A stretch of 32,430 bases of DNA, taken from contig JAIPBB010000015.1 of the NCBI GenBank assembly GCA_021739805.1, forward strand, positions 1 to 32,430, written 5' to 3'. The notes under the pieces are model-generated. The model made no database searches. It was not told the DNA's origin and saw only the letters and a list, made by a program, of their open reading frames with translations. The position numbers were made by a program, and so were the translations under genes. Positions 1 through 7,685 of this stretch are shown one piece after another (within the stretch, counting starts at the first letter, position 1; each line of letters begins with the position of its first letter). Origin of the DNA: Saprospiraceae bacterium (GTDB taxonomy: Bacteria; Bacteroidota; Bacteroidia; Bacteroidales; JAIPBB01).

Positions 1-152
1 AAAGTAGGGAATTTTTCTTCAGCATCTTTTTTTACTGTAAGTAATCTGAATTCTCTAATAGCATTACGCATTGTTTTTCCATAATATTTATTACGCAACC
101 TTCTTGTTTCAGATGATCTGATTCTTTTTAATGTTGATTTGTGATTAGCCAT
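1..152 (-). CDS. rpsT: 30S ribosomal protein S20 (N-terminal part)
   Basis: Reading the minus strand from the ATG at 152-150 gives a Lys/Arg-rich start, [20 protein letters not shown], followed by [15 protein letters not shown]. This is the typical beginning of ribosomal protein S20, which binds 16S rRNA in the small subunit during early assembly. About 50 residues are visible; the rest lies beyond base 1. The gene follows tRNA-Glu on the same strand after 27 bases, with no promoter-like box in that gap, so it is probably transcribed from the tRNA promoter at 270-300. No Shine-Dalgarno sequence is seen before the ATG. Identity is secure from the N-terminal sequence; only completeness is unknown. 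Confidence 0.9.
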   Translation of the reverse strand, partial: MANHKSTLKRIRSSETRRLRNKYYGKTMRNAIREFRLLTVKKDAEEKFPT

Positions 153-179
153 AATCTAATTTTATTAATTCAATATTTG

Positions 180-253
180 TAGTCCGTAGGGGATTCGAAC
201 CCCTGTTACCAGGATGAAAACCTGGCGTCCTGACCTGGCTAGACGAACGGACC
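180..253 (-). tRNA. tRNA-Glu (anticodon TTC)
   Basis: The minus strand folds into a cloverleaf. The acceptor arm GGTCCGT pairs with ACGGACT (first pair G-U) with discriminator A. The anticodon stem CCAGG/CCTGG holds the 7-base loop TTTTCAT, giving anticodon TTC (Glu). The T-arm contains the canonical TTCGAATC loop between GGGG and CCCC. CCA is not encoded. It sits 27 bases upstream of rpsT on the same strand and is preceded by a strong Bacteroidota-type promoter. Confidence 0.95.
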
Positions 254-269
254 CTTTATTTTGGGAGTG

Positions 270-300
270 CAAAAGTAAAACTTTTTTTCTATTTAGCAAA
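270..300 (-). promoter_or_regulatory. Bacteroidota-type promoter of the tRNA-Glu/rpsT unit
   Basis: On the minus strand TTTG (300-297) is followed after exactly 19 bases by TACTTTTG (277-270). This matches the Bacteroidota housekeeping promoter (TTTG at -33, TAnnTTTG at -7). The predicted start near 263 lies about 10 bases before the mature tRNA 5' end. It is one of the best promoter matches in the window. Confidence 0.7.
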
Positions 301-325
301 TAAATAAATAATATTTCGACTTTTT

Positions 326-1012
326 TTATAGTGACTCATCTACATCAGCCTGGAACTGGAATCCAAGGCGTTTCCCTGTTTTTAAACTTATGTTTGATGC
401 AATGCTTTTCATTTCCATAACACTAACTTCTTTTACATTATCAAATGGTGGTGTTAATAAGTCAAAATCAATACAATAAACAATGGTTGATTCAAGGATT
501 TTCTTAATAGCATCATCATCAATAATTTCATTCACAAAATTATTATATAAGAAACCAAGTTGCCTTTTCCCTTCTATAAAAAAGTGTTTTTCACTATTAA
601 TAAAAAGCCTGCCGACTAAATAACCAACATCATTTAGCCTATTATATTTGAATGAATCAGAAAGGAAATTGTAAAAGTGTATTATGCCACAATATGACCT
701 GAGTTTATCTTCTTTGACATAAGATGTTTTCATAATTTCGTGTTCACGAGGAAATTCAAAAACATTTGTATGCATAGTTGCAACCAACAAATCACCGGCA
801 AATTTCATTTCAAACTCAAACTCTCCTTTTACCCTAAAATCAACAGTTATATTTTTATGAGCTTTTGGCAGTTTATCCCTGGTTTCATTAGTTATTTCTT
901 TACCAAAAGCTTTAAGTTTTTTAAACACATCCAAAGTGTTTTCATAAATCTGTTGTTTTACAATAGATTTCTCCGTAAGCCTTTGTAATATCTGGTTATT
1001 ATCATTTTTCAT
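326..1012 (-). CDS. Conserved hypothetical protein, 228 aa
   Basis: I do not recognise this family. It is a 228-residue soluble protein without signal peptide or membrane segment. The N-terminal third is helical and charged (MKNDNNQILQRLTEKSIVKQ...). The middle alternates beta-like stretches such as FRVKGEFEFEMKFAGDLLVA, and the C-terminus is also mixed (LGFQFQADVDESL). There are no cysteine pairs, P-loop or obvious catalytic motif. Base composition matches its neighbours, so nothing suggests transfer. It is transcribed toward tRNA-Glu, has its own -7 box at 1041-1048, and stands between housekeeping genes and porT, which would fit a lineage-conserved cytoplasmic protein. That it is a real gene rests on the full-length open frame, ATG start and promoter. 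Confidence 0.75.
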   Translation of the reverse strand: MKNDNNQILQRLTEKSIVKQQIYENTLDVFKKLKAFGKEITNETRDKLPKAHKNITVDFRVKGEFEFEMKFAGDLLVATMHTNVFEFPREHEIMKTSYVKEDKLRSYCGIIHFYNFLSDSFKYNRLNDVGYLVGRLFINSEKHFFIEGKRQLGFLYNNFVNEIIDDDAIKKILESTIVYCIDFDLLTPPFDNVKEVSVMEMKSIASNISLKTGKRLGFQFQADVDESL

Positions 1013-1040
1013 GCTGATAATTTATTTATTTTGAAAGGAA

Positions 1041-1048
1041 CAAATGTA
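1041..1048 (-). promoter_or_regulatory. -7 box TACATTTG upstream of the 228-aa hypothetical
   Basis: TACATTTG on the minus strand fits TAnnTTTG and lies 29 bases before the ATG at 1012. I see no good TTTG partner at the usual -33 distance, so the call is moderate. Confidence 0.4.
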
Positions 1049-1121
1049 AAACTTTTTCTTATGTTTCTAAAAGAAATTATTTGTTATTGGAAAAGTAGGA
1101 TTTGAAAAGATAATATTTCAC

Positions 1122-1838
1122 TTACTCGAAAGTAAAAGTAAGCCAGAAGATTTTTGAATTCAATCTATCAATACTACTGGCATAAACGTTGTTTTCTTGT
1201 TTTAGAAGATTTCTCATTCCATATGCCATTTGTAATTCAACTCCAAATTTGAAGTAGTTTGTAAAAAAATCGAATCCTGTACCAAGTGTTAAGGAATAAT
1301 CATTTTCATATAATTTCAATAAAACCTCCCGATTGTCAGCTTTCTTTTTTGATTGAGATGCAAGGTCAATACTATAACGTGCCCCCGCAAGGACATAAGC
1401 TCTTGCATTAGTAAGTCGTTTGGAACTGTATTTCAATGTTAAGGGTAAATCAATATAAGTTGATTCAACCCGTTTTTTATCAGTAAATAGGCTTGTATTA
1501 TTATATTTAATTGTGTATTCAAGAACTCTATCGCCAAATGAAAGTGTAGGAACAAATCTAAGATTCAAGTAATTATACAATTTCAGGCTCGAAACAATGC
1601 CAATATTAAAGCCCATTTCAGCCACAGGCTCAATTACCATTAAACTGTCGAATTGTTGTCTGTTTTTATCAGGTGTAACCACAAAATTCATTTGGTTAAA
1701 TCCAAGAGTAAAACCAAAATGATATTTTTTATAATCATATTTTGGTAAATTCTCAACTTTACGCCTTTGTGCATGGAGCGATGCAATGGAAACGAAGGAA
1801 ACCAACAAACTTAACAATATGACTTTAAAGACTTTCAA
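1122..1838 (-). CDS. porT: PorT-like T9SS outer-membrane protein
   Basis: PorT is an outer-membrane beta-barrel needed for the type IX secretion system, which exports proteins carrying a C-terminal sorting domain. This 238-residue protein has a signal peptide (VILLSLLVSFVSIASLHAQ). It then shows the segment NLPKYDYKKYHFGFTLGFNQ characteristic of PorT, and repeated amphipathic strands with an aromatic end (IFWLTFTFE), as in 8-10 stranded outer-membrane barrels. Length matches the family. Three T9SS cargo proteins are encoded in this window, which supports the role. The open frame begins with TTG (1838-1836) at the head of the signal peptide. No in-frame ATG or GTG precedes it before a stop, so TTG is the likely start. 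A generic outer-membrane beta-barrel (porin-like) protein is the alternative. Confidence 0.75.
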   Translation of the reverse strand: MKVFKVILLSLLVSFVSIASLHAQRRKVENLPKYDYKKYHFGFTLGFNQMNFVVTPDKNRQQFDSLMVIEPVAEMGFNIGIVSSLKLYNYLNLRFVPTLSFGDRVLEYTIKYNNTSLFTDKKRVESTYIDLPLTLKYSSKRLTNARAYVLAGARYSIDLASQSKKKADNREVLLKLYENDYSLTLGTGFDFFTNYFKFGVELQMAYGMRNLLKQENNVYASSIDRLNSKIFWLTFTFE

Positions 1839-2192
1839 ACAATTTGTGTTTTTTTGATTGCTTTATTAACGATTGATATTTAAAATTATTTTCATTTCTA
1901 ATTTCTTGTGCAAAATAAACTCAATTTATAGCTTTATGCAATTACTTTATACTAATTCTCATCAATTTTGAAAATCAAAAGCTTTTGATATGAGTAATGT
2001 AGTTTAAAACAGACTTAAAAATTTTGCATAAAGTTCTGTATAGTATTTTTGTTTTTTCACATTTTTTCATATTTAAAACTAACATAGAATACGTAAATAT
2101 TAACAGGAAAGTTTGCTTTAGTGTGCTGAAATTTAAATGAAAAGATTTTAAAAATAAGAGTCGTCTTCGAAATTGTTGAGATTTAATAAAAT
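1839..2192. other. 354-base AT-rich spacer between porT and rfaE1
   Basis: I see no open frame of note here. The spacer is very AT-rich and contains one copy of a dispersed hairpin repeat (about 1984-2045) whose second copy lies at 27648-27712. Confidence 0.6.
1984..2045. repeat. Dispersed hairpin repeat, copy A
   Basis: About 60 bases here align with 27648-27712. Both carry AAAACAGA, then a run of A/T, then CATAAA and TGTA. The core can fold with ACAGACTT (2009-2016) pairing with AAG (2031-2033) and TCTGT (2035-2039), with T2034 bulged. In the other copy the C2014-G2033 pair becomes T-A. Confidence 0.5.
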
Positions 2193-3185
2193 TTAAAGCT
2201 TATTAATTTCATCAATTAATTTATCCTTATTAACAGGCACAACACCAACTTCTTCGCAAACCAAACCACCCGCCAGATTTGCGATTGTTGCCAATGTATC
2301 AAGAGGAAGCTTAGCGGCAATGCATAATGCTGCAACACTAATCACAGTGTCGCCGGCTCCTGAAACATCCGAAATATTTCTAATATGAGCCGGGATGATA
2401 TGCTTTTCTTTATCATTACTAATGTAAACTCCATTTTCCGACAAGGTTACCATCACAACTTTGGGCGTTTGTTTAATTTTCAGCAATTGAACAGCACTCG
2501 ATAATTCTTCCTGATTTTTATGGTCGAAATAAAGATTAAGACCTTCCTTCAACTCCTTTAGGTTGGGTTTAAATAAATCAATATTCTTATATGCCTTGAA
2601 GTTTTTTCGTTTTGGGTCGGCAACAACAGGAATTTGATGTTTATGAGCAAATTCTGTAACAATGCGTATTAAATTTTCATTTATTACTCCTTTATCATAA
2701 TCTTCAAATATTATTACATCAATTTTTTTATTTTCAATTATGTCTTTAATCTTTTTAATGTATTCTTTCTGCTCTATAACATTAAGTCCGTATTCAACTT
2801 CTTCGTCAAATCTTAGCATTTGAGTGTTATTGCCAATCACTCTAAATTTTGTTGTTGTCAGCCTGTTTTTGCTTTTAATAATTCCTTCGGCTGAAAGATT
2901 TCGTTTATCCAATAAATTAATAAAATCATCACCGGCAGCATCTTCACCAATAACAGAACAAAGAATTGCTTCTGCACCAAAAGCACGGATATTCATAGCA
3001 ACATTTGCAGCTCCACCAAGTCGATTCATTCGCAGATGAACAGAAACAATAGGAACCGGTGCTTCAGGAGAAATTCTTTCTACATTGCCCATTAAATAAG
3101 AGTCAACCATAACATCTCCGATTACCAGAACTTTAAAGTCTTTAAAACTCTTTATCGCTTTTATAATATCTTCTTTGCTTGTCAT
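2193..3185 (-). CDS. rfaE1: D-glycero-beta-D-manno-heptose-7-phosphate kinase (RfaE1/HldA type)
   Basis: This PfkB/ribokinase-family kinase phosphorylates heptose-7-phosphate at O1 in the ADP-heptose pathway for lipopolysaccharide inner core. The 330 residues carry the family signatures: VIGDVMVDSYLMG near residue 21, the N-terminal glycine motif LGGAANVAMN (56-65), a middle segment VVADPKRKNF, and the ATP/anion-hole motif DVSGAGDT (273-280) with catalytic D279. Unlike E. coli HldE (about 477 aa, fused to an adenylyltransferase), this protein ends after the kinase domain, so the nucleotidyltransferase must be encoded elsewhere. The start ATG is at 3185. A -7 box lies at 3217-3224, inside the repeat-rich spacer after the aminotransferase gene. 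Another PfkB-type sugar kinase is a less likely alternative. Confidence 0.87.
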   Translation of the reverse strand: MTSKEDIIKAIKSFKDFKVLVIGDVMVDSYLMGNVERISPEAPVPIVSVHLRMNRLGGAANVAMNIRAFGAEAILCSVIGEDAAGDDFINLLDKRNLSAEGIIKSKNRLTTTKFRVIGNNTQMLRFDEEVEYGLNVIEQKEYIKKIKDIIENKKIDVIIFEDYDKGVINENLIRIVTEFAHKHQIPVVADPKRKNFKAYKNIDLFKPNLKELKEGLNLYFDHKNQEELSSAVQLLKIKQTPKVVMVTLSENGVYISNDKEKHIIPAHIRNISDVSGAGDTVISVAALCIAAKLPLDTLATIANLAGGLVCEEVGVVPVNKDKLIDEINKL

Positions 3186-3216
3186 TTTTTTTTGGAATTA
3201 ATTTTTGTTGTTACTG

Positions 3217-3224
3217 CAAAGTTA
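3217..3224 (-). promoter_or_regulatory. -7 box TAACTTTG upstream of rfaE1
   Basis: TAACTTTG on the minus strand fits TAnnTTTG and lies 32 bases before the rfaE1 ATG. No clear -33 element is visible; the expected region already belongs to the 25-bp repeat array. Confidence 0.4.
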
Positions 3225-3242
3225 AAGAATAAATTAATATTG

Positions 3243-3419
3243 GCGTCATTTGCTTTGCGTCATTTATCCTTCGGATGTCATTCAGTTGTCATTTGCTTCG
3301 CATCATTTGTTGTCATTTGCTTCGCGTCATTAAGTTGTCATTTGCTTCGCGTCATTAGGTTGTCATTTGCTTCGCGTAATTAGGTTGTCATTTGCTTCGC
3401 GTCATTCAGTTGTCATTAG
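3243..3419. repeat. 25-bp tandem repeat array
   Basis: The unit GTTGTCATTTGCTTCGCGTC plus ATTAG is repeated with a period of 24-25 bases, starting at 3285, 3309, 3334, 3359, 3384 and (partial) 3409. Degenerate units precede it from 3243. Units differ at one to three positions. There are no spacers, so this is a tandem array and not a CRISPR. It occupies the space upstream of the rfaE1 promoter. Confidence 0.85.
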
Positions 3420-3428
3420 GTTGTATAT

Positions 3429-3660
3429 TTAACAATTGAACAATTGAACAATTTAACAATGTAACCATAAAAGGAATAAAAGAACATAAAAGTTAATTAA
3501 TCAGGAATAGAACAATGTAACAATTGAACAATTGAACAATTGAACAATTGAACAATTGAACAATGTAATAATGTAACCATAAAAGGAATAAAAGAACATA
3601 AAAGTTAATTAATCAGGAATCGAACAATGCAACAATCGAACAATTTAACAATTGAACAAT
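3429..3660. repeat. 9-mer AACAATTGA arrays with two identical 51-bp copies
   Basis: Runs of the 9-base unit AACAATTGA and variants alternate with two perfect 51-base copies at 3458-3508 and 3570-3620. Each 51-mer begins AATGTAACCATAAAAGG and ends TTAATTAATCAGGAAT. The array ends only a few bases after the stop codon of the aminotransferase gene (3665-3667, minus strand). Perfect identity of the 51-mers implies a recent duplication. Confidence 0.85.
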
Positions 3661-3664
3661 CTTT

Positions 3665-4867
3665 CTACTTCAACGCTGCCAATCCCTTTTTAATTCTTGC
3701 AACCGCTTCAATCAAAACATCTTTAGAAGTAGCGTACGAAATTCTGATACATTCAGGACTGCCAAAAGCACCGCCCGGAACAAGAGCAACAAAAACCTTA
3801 TTTAGCAAATACATACATAAATCACCGCCGTCTTTAATAAGCGTTTCGCCATCTGATTTTCCATAATAATATGAAACATCAGGGAAAATATAAAATGCCC
3901 CGTTTGGAATATTTGTTTTCATGCCCGGAATATCTTTCAGTAAATCAAGAACAAGGTCTCTTCTCTCTTTAAACGCCACAAGCATTTCTTTCATTTCAAC
4001 CAATGTTTTTGGGTCAGCTTGAAGAGCAGCAACGGCAGCTTTTTGCGAAATTGAGCAAGTGCCTGAAGTGATTTGTCCCTGGTATTTATTACATGCATCC
4101 GCAATAACTTTTGGTGCCCCAATAAAACCAAGTCTCCAGCCTGTCATAGCAAAACCTTTTGATACTCCGTTTACAGTGATTACTTTATCATAAATATTTG
4201 GGAATTGAGCAAAACTTTCATGCTTTCCTGAGAAATTGATATGCTCATAAATCTCATCCGAAAGAATATAAATATTCTCATATTTTGCAACTACATCAGC
4301 AATTGCTTTTAGCTCTTCCTTAGTGTAAACCGAACCTGTAGGATTACATGGAGAGTTAAACATTATTAATTTGGTTTTTGGAGTAATAGCTTTTTCGATT
4401 TGGGTGGCTGTTACTTTAAAATCCTGCTCAATTGTTGCCTGAATATTAATTTCAACGCCTTCGGCAAGTTTTATTAATTCTTTGTAGGAAACCCAATAAG
4501 GAGTGGGAACAATCACTTCATCGCCCGGGTCAACTATGCTCATTAAAGCATTTGCAATTGATTGTTTCGCACCTGTTGAAACAACAATTTGCTCCGGCTT
4601 ATAATCCAGATTATTGTCGCGTTTAAACTTTTTACAGACAGCTTCACGCAAATCCTGGTAACCCGGAACAGGTGAATAATATGTAAAATTATCATCAAGT
4701 GCTTGTTTTGCGGCATCCTTAATAAATTCGGGTGTATTAAAATCGGGTTCGCCAATGCTTAGAGCAATAACATCATGACCTTTAGCTTTTAACTCACGAC
4801 TTAAACGAGTCATAGCCAATGTTTCCGACTCCGATAAATTTCTTATTCTTTTAGATAATATTTCCAT
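3665..4867 (-). CDS. Class I PLP-dependent aminotransferase, aspartate aminotransferase-like
   Basis: Likely a cytoplasmic aspartate (or broad amino acid) aminotransferase moving amino groups between aspartate and 2-oxoglutarate. The 400 residues match the family length. Visible motifs are: SIGEPDFNTP near residue 37; the cofactor-binding segment STGAKQSI; NSPCNPTG (171-178) with the Asn that contacts PLP; SDEIYE with Asp204; the Schiff-base lysine K237 in VNGVSKGFAMTGWR; and the C-terminal CIRISYA containing the carboxylate-binding arginine. The pattern resembles the AspB/AspC subgroup of thermophiles and Bacteroidota. It is monocistronic, with a good promoter at 4890-4918, and is divergent from the SBBP protein gene. 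Exact amino acid specificity cannot be read from sequence alone. Confidence 0.88.
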   Translation of the reverse strand: MEILSKRIRNLSESETLAMTRLSRELKAKGHDVIALSIGEPDFNTPEFIKDAAKQALDDNFTYYSPVPGYQDLREAVCKKFKRDNNLDYKPEQIVVSTGAKQSIANALMSIVDPGDEVIVPTPYWVSYKELIKLAEGVEINIQATIEQDFKVTATQIEKAITPKTKLIMFNSPCNPTGSVYTKEELKAIADVVAKYENIYILSDEIYEHINFSGKHESFAQFPNIYDKVITVNGVSKGFAMTGWRLGFIGAPKVIADACNKYQGQITSGTCSISQKAAVAALQADPKTLVEMKEMLVAFKERRDLVLDLLKDIPGMKTNIPNGAFYIFPDVSYYYGKSDGETLIKDGGDLCMYLLNKVFVALVPGGAFGSPECIRISYATSKDVLIEAVARIKKGLAALK

Positions 4868-4889
4868 TTTGTTTGATTTTGATTATGGG

Positions 4890-4918
4890 CAAATTTAGTA
4901 AAATTGTGATATATACAA
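4890..4918 (-). promoter_or_regulatory. Bacteroidota-type promoter of the aminotransferase gene
   Basis: On the minus strand TTG (4918-4916) is followed after 18 bases by TAAATTTG (4897-4890). The box ends 22 bases before the ATG at 4867. Both elements and their spacing fit the -33/-7 consensus. Confidence 0.6.
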
Positions 4919-5004
4919 TGCTGAGTTTTATCAGTTATTAAAATCATTATTTAGAAAACAAAATAAATAATATGAATGTCATATATTTATTTGGAAAGTT
5001 TTTT

Positions 5005-5012
5005 TATATTTG
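5005..5012 (+). promoter_or_regulatory. -7 box TATATTTG upstream of the SBBP protein gene
   Basis: TATATTTG fits TAnnTTTG. Transcription would begin near 5019, only 7 bases before the first possible ATG (5026) but 16 before the second (5035). This favours the second start. A -33 element at proper distance is not evident. Confidence 0.45.
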
Positions 5013-5034
5013 GACTTACTAAAAAATGTCCAAT

Positions 5035-6687
5035 ATGAAAAACCTACTCACAACAACATTTATAGCATTTTTTTGCTTGAGTTTAAATGCACAAACTCCA
5101 AATTGGGCATGGGCTAAATCAGTAGGAGGCACTAATCATGATGGAGGCAATGACATTTGCACTGATGCAAGTGGAAATGTGTATGTGGCTGGCTATTTTA
5201 CTAGTCCATCCATCACTTTTGGGACAACTTCTATAATCGGCCCAAGTATGTTTATTGTTAAATATGATGCTTTAGGTAATGTTCTTTGGGCGAAATCAGT
5301 AGGTGCAACTAGCTATGGCTCCACTGTGGGTATCTCCACCGACACAAACGGAAATGTGTATATTTCTGGTTATTTTCATACTCCATCAATCACTTTTGGA
5401 GCATTTACTTTAATGAATGATTTGGCAACTTATGCTGATATTTTTGTTGTGAAATACGATTCCAATGGAAATGTGCTCTGGGCAAAATCAGCTGGTGGAA
5501 CTTCCGATGACTTTTGTACTAGCATGTTTACCGATGCAAATGGAAATATGCACATAACCGGCCGATTTTATAGCCCATCAATCACTTTCGGAACGATTTC
5601 TTTAACAAATATAGACTCTTCTTTACATGGTGCAGATATTTTTATTGTTAAATATGATGAATCTGGAAATGTACTCTGGGCAAAATCAGCGGGTGGAGTT
5701 AAAACTGAAATAGGTCAAGGAATTTCCATTGATGCAAACAAGAATGTGTATGTAACTGGTTTCTTTAATAGTACATCAATCTCTTTCGGGACAACTACTT
5801 TAACCAATGTAGGCTTTAGTGATATTTTTATTGTGAAATACGATCCGAATGGAAATGTGCTCTGGGCAAAATCAGCTGGAGGAGCGGAAGGTGAAGGAGG
5901 CAAAAGTATTACCATAGATTCAAACGGAGGTATTTATATGGCAGTATTCTTTAACAGTAAATCAATTTCTTTCGGAACAACTACTTTATCAAATGCAAAT
6001 TGGGGCTGGAGCGATATTTTTATAGTAAAATACGATACTTTGGGCAATGTACTCTGGGAGAAATCAGCGGGTGGTCTTGGTGATGATTTAAGTTCAAGTA
6101 TTTCCGCTGATTCACATGGAAATGTTTATTTAGCGGGTTCCTTTCATAGTCCATCTATTACTTTCGGACCAACTACTTTAACATATGTAGGCAATAGCGA
6201 CATTTATATTGTGAAATACGATGCTTCAGGCGTAGTAAAATGGGCAAAATCAGCTGGTGGAAATTTCGATGATATATGCAATAGTATTTCCAATGATGCA
6301 AGCGGAAATTTATATATAACCGGTTTCTTTGATAGTGATTCAATCACTTTTGGAACAACTCCTTTAACTAATGTAGACAAGAATGATATTTTTATTGCAA
6401 AATTAAGTAGTACTACCGGCATAGAAGATGAAAAATATTTTGAATATAAAATCAATATTTTCCCAAATCCATTTTCATACTCCATAACAATACAAACCAA
6501 TAATCACTTCAAAGATGCAAGCCTGAATGTTTACAATATAAACGGACAGAATGTAAAACAAATAAATAATGTATCGGGAAATACCATTACACTTAATCGT
6601 GATAATTTGCCAAATGGAATATATTTTGTTCGTTTAATAGAAAATAATAAAGTGATAGTTTCGGAAAGGATTGTAATTTCAGACTAA
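5035..6687 (+). CDS. T9SS-secreted protein with seven SBBP beta-propeller repeats
   Basis: This is a secreted or surface protein of unknown ligand. After a signal peptide (MKNLLTTTFIAFFCLSLNAQ) come seven copies of a repeat of about 60-70 residues. Its consensus is DIFIVKYDxxGNVLWAKSAG, then SIxxDxxGNVYxxGxF, then SPSITFGTTTLTN. This is the SBBP (seven-bladed beta-propeller) repeat, so seven copies would complete one propeller. The last 80 residues form a T9SS type A sorting domain, from KINIFPNPFSYSI to NLPNGIYFVRLIENN and ERIVIS. Start: ATG 5035 is preferred over ATG 5026 (adds MSN) because it begins directly with the signal peptide and leaves a longer leader after the -7 box at 5005. The gene is divergent from the aminotransferase gene. 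Confidence 0.8.
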   Translation: MKNLLTTTFIAFFCLSLNAQTPNWAWAKSVGGTNHDGGNDICTDASGNVYVAGYFTSPSITFGTTSIIGPSMFIVKYDALGNVLWAKSVGATSYGSTVGISTDTNGNVYISGYFHTPSITFGAFTLMNDLATYADIFVVKYDSNGNVLWAKSAGGTSDDFCTSMFTDANGNMHITGRFYSPSITFGTISLTNIDSSLHGADIFIVKYDESGNVLWAKSAGGVKTEIGQGISIDANKNVYVTGFFNSTSISFGTTTLTNVGFSDIFIVKYDPNGNVLWAKSAGGAEGEGGKSITIDSNGGIYMAVFFNSKSISFGTTTLSNANWGWSDIFIVKYDTLGNVLWEKSAGGLGDDLSSSISADSHGNVYLAGSFHSPSITFGPTTLTYVGNSDIYIVKYDASGVVKWAKSAGGNFDDICNSISNDASGNLYITGFFDSDSITFGTTPLTNVDKNDIFIAKLSSTTGIEDEKYFEYKINIFPNPFSYSITIQTNNHFKDASLNVYNINGQNVKQINNVSGNTITLNRDNLPNGIYFVRLIENNKVIVSERIVISD

Positions 6688-6700
6688 CAAATAATTGTCA

Positions 6701-6786
6701 GTATTGGCACTCGTCTGGAGACCTTATAGCGTAAATTTAAAATCTGTACCATTGCTGAAAACTTTATAATCCACAAAGCACAATCT
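6701..6786. repeat. Hairpin-rich spacer element, copy 1
   Basis: After the SBBP gene the spacer holds CACTCGTCTGGAGAC, then AAAATCTGTACCATT, then AAAACTTTATAATCCA. Related words recur after the next two genes (7567-7648 and 8161-8209). In this copy the first hairpin is degraded to a GTC/GAC stem. Confidence 0.4.
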
Positions 6787-6813
6787 AATTGAACAAAAGG
6801 CGTTTAAAGCAAT

Positions 6814-7542
6814 ATGAAAATCAAAGGCCATATAATTTTTGTTACTATTATTTGTTTTCTTTTTTTATCTCCAACTCTCAAAGCAGAATCTGTTGGATGT
6901 ATTAAATTTAAGTTAAAATTGACACTCGAAAATGATAGTGTAATTATTGGAGATTTCTTTTATCATGGACTGTATGCGTTTCAGGATGTTCATCCGGATT
7001 CTTTTTCTTTTGAATATTATCGTAAGATAAGGAAGGATTTTAATGATACTATTAAAATTTACAATAATGTAATTTCACTAAAATATCCAAAACTTTATCC
7101 ATGCAAATATAAAGCTTGTCAAAAGGAGGATGTGTTAAAAGTGGCTTTGAATAGTATTAAATCCCATGAGGTAATAAGTAAAACAATTTGTTATCCTGAA
7201 CTTAAGACTTTATTTCATGTTGGATGTGGATATTCACCAGTTGTTATAACTGAATTAATAAAAGAAGAAATTGAATTACTAAACGAAAAAGAACCCATTT
7301 TATCTTTCAACTTCCATCCAGACAAATATTGTGGATGTGAAATGTTTTGCATGCCAATAATTGTATCCTACAATAAAGAAATGACCAAAGGTGAAATAAT
7401 CGAAATTTTAAAAAAAGAATGGTGTTATGATTTCTCTTATCCTTTAGATGATGAAAGCTTATGCTTTTCCAGACACAATGCACTCAAAAAGAGATTCGCA
7501 AAACTAAATATTATTATTTTTAAGACTTACTACTATAATTAG
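6814..7542 (+). CDS. Secreted cysteine-rich hypothetical protein, 242 aa
   Basis: I do not recognise this protein. It has a signal peptide (IIFVTIICFLFLSPTLKAES) and about ten cysteines in the mature part. These include the groups PCKYKAC, VGCGYS and YCGCEMFC, which suggests disulfides or metal binding in the periplasm or outside the cell. No repeats and no T9SS sorting domain are seen; it ends with a short basic-aromatic tail (IIIFKTYYYN). It is isolated, flanked on both sides by related repeat-containing spacers, and lies in the accessory stretch 6.7-9.4 kb. That it is expressed is an inference from an intact frame of normal codon use. Confidence 0.6.
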   Translation: MKIKGHIIFVTIICFLFLSPTLKAESVGCIKFKLKLTLENDSVIIGDFFYHGLYAFQDVHPDSFSFEYYRKIRKDFNDTIKIYNNVISLKYPKLYPCKYKACQKEDVLKVALNSIKSHEVISKTICYPELKTLFHVGCGYSPVVITELIKEEIELLNEKEPILSFNFHPDKYCGCEMFCMPIIVSYNKEMTKGEIIEILKKEWCYDFSYPLDDESLCFSRHNALKKRFAKLNIIIFKTYYYN

Positions 7543-7566
7543 AATAGTATATTTACTGCTTGCGAA

Positions 7567-7648
7567 GTTTTGCAATTTGTGCCATTAAAAAAAAATTGCA
7601 ATCTATACAATCCAAAACTTTAGCATCCAAAACAATACAATAGCAATT
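7567..7648. repeat. Hairpin-rich spacer element, copy 2
   Basis: TGCAATTT (7571-7578) pairs perfectly with AAATTGCA (7593-7600). The words GCAATTTGTGCCATT and AAAACTTTAGCATCCAAAA resemble AAAATCTGTACCATT and AAAACTTTATAATCCACAAA of copy 1, in the same order and a similar distance after a stop codon. Confidence 0.4.
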
Positions 7649-7685
7649 TTTTATTATTTTTACCCTAATAATTAAAAATAAAGTT

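Noticed and set aside
2193..3185. Bifunctional HldE
   Set aside because: The protein ends after the kinase domain at 330 residues and has no nucleotidyltransferase part.
3192..3383. Small plus-strand open frame of 63 residues
   Set aside because: It is created by the 25-bp tandem repeat, giving a repetitive VICFAS peptide with no gene-like features.
3243..3660. CRISPR array
   Set aside because: The repeats are directly adjacent with no unique spacers, the units vary, and no cas genes are present.
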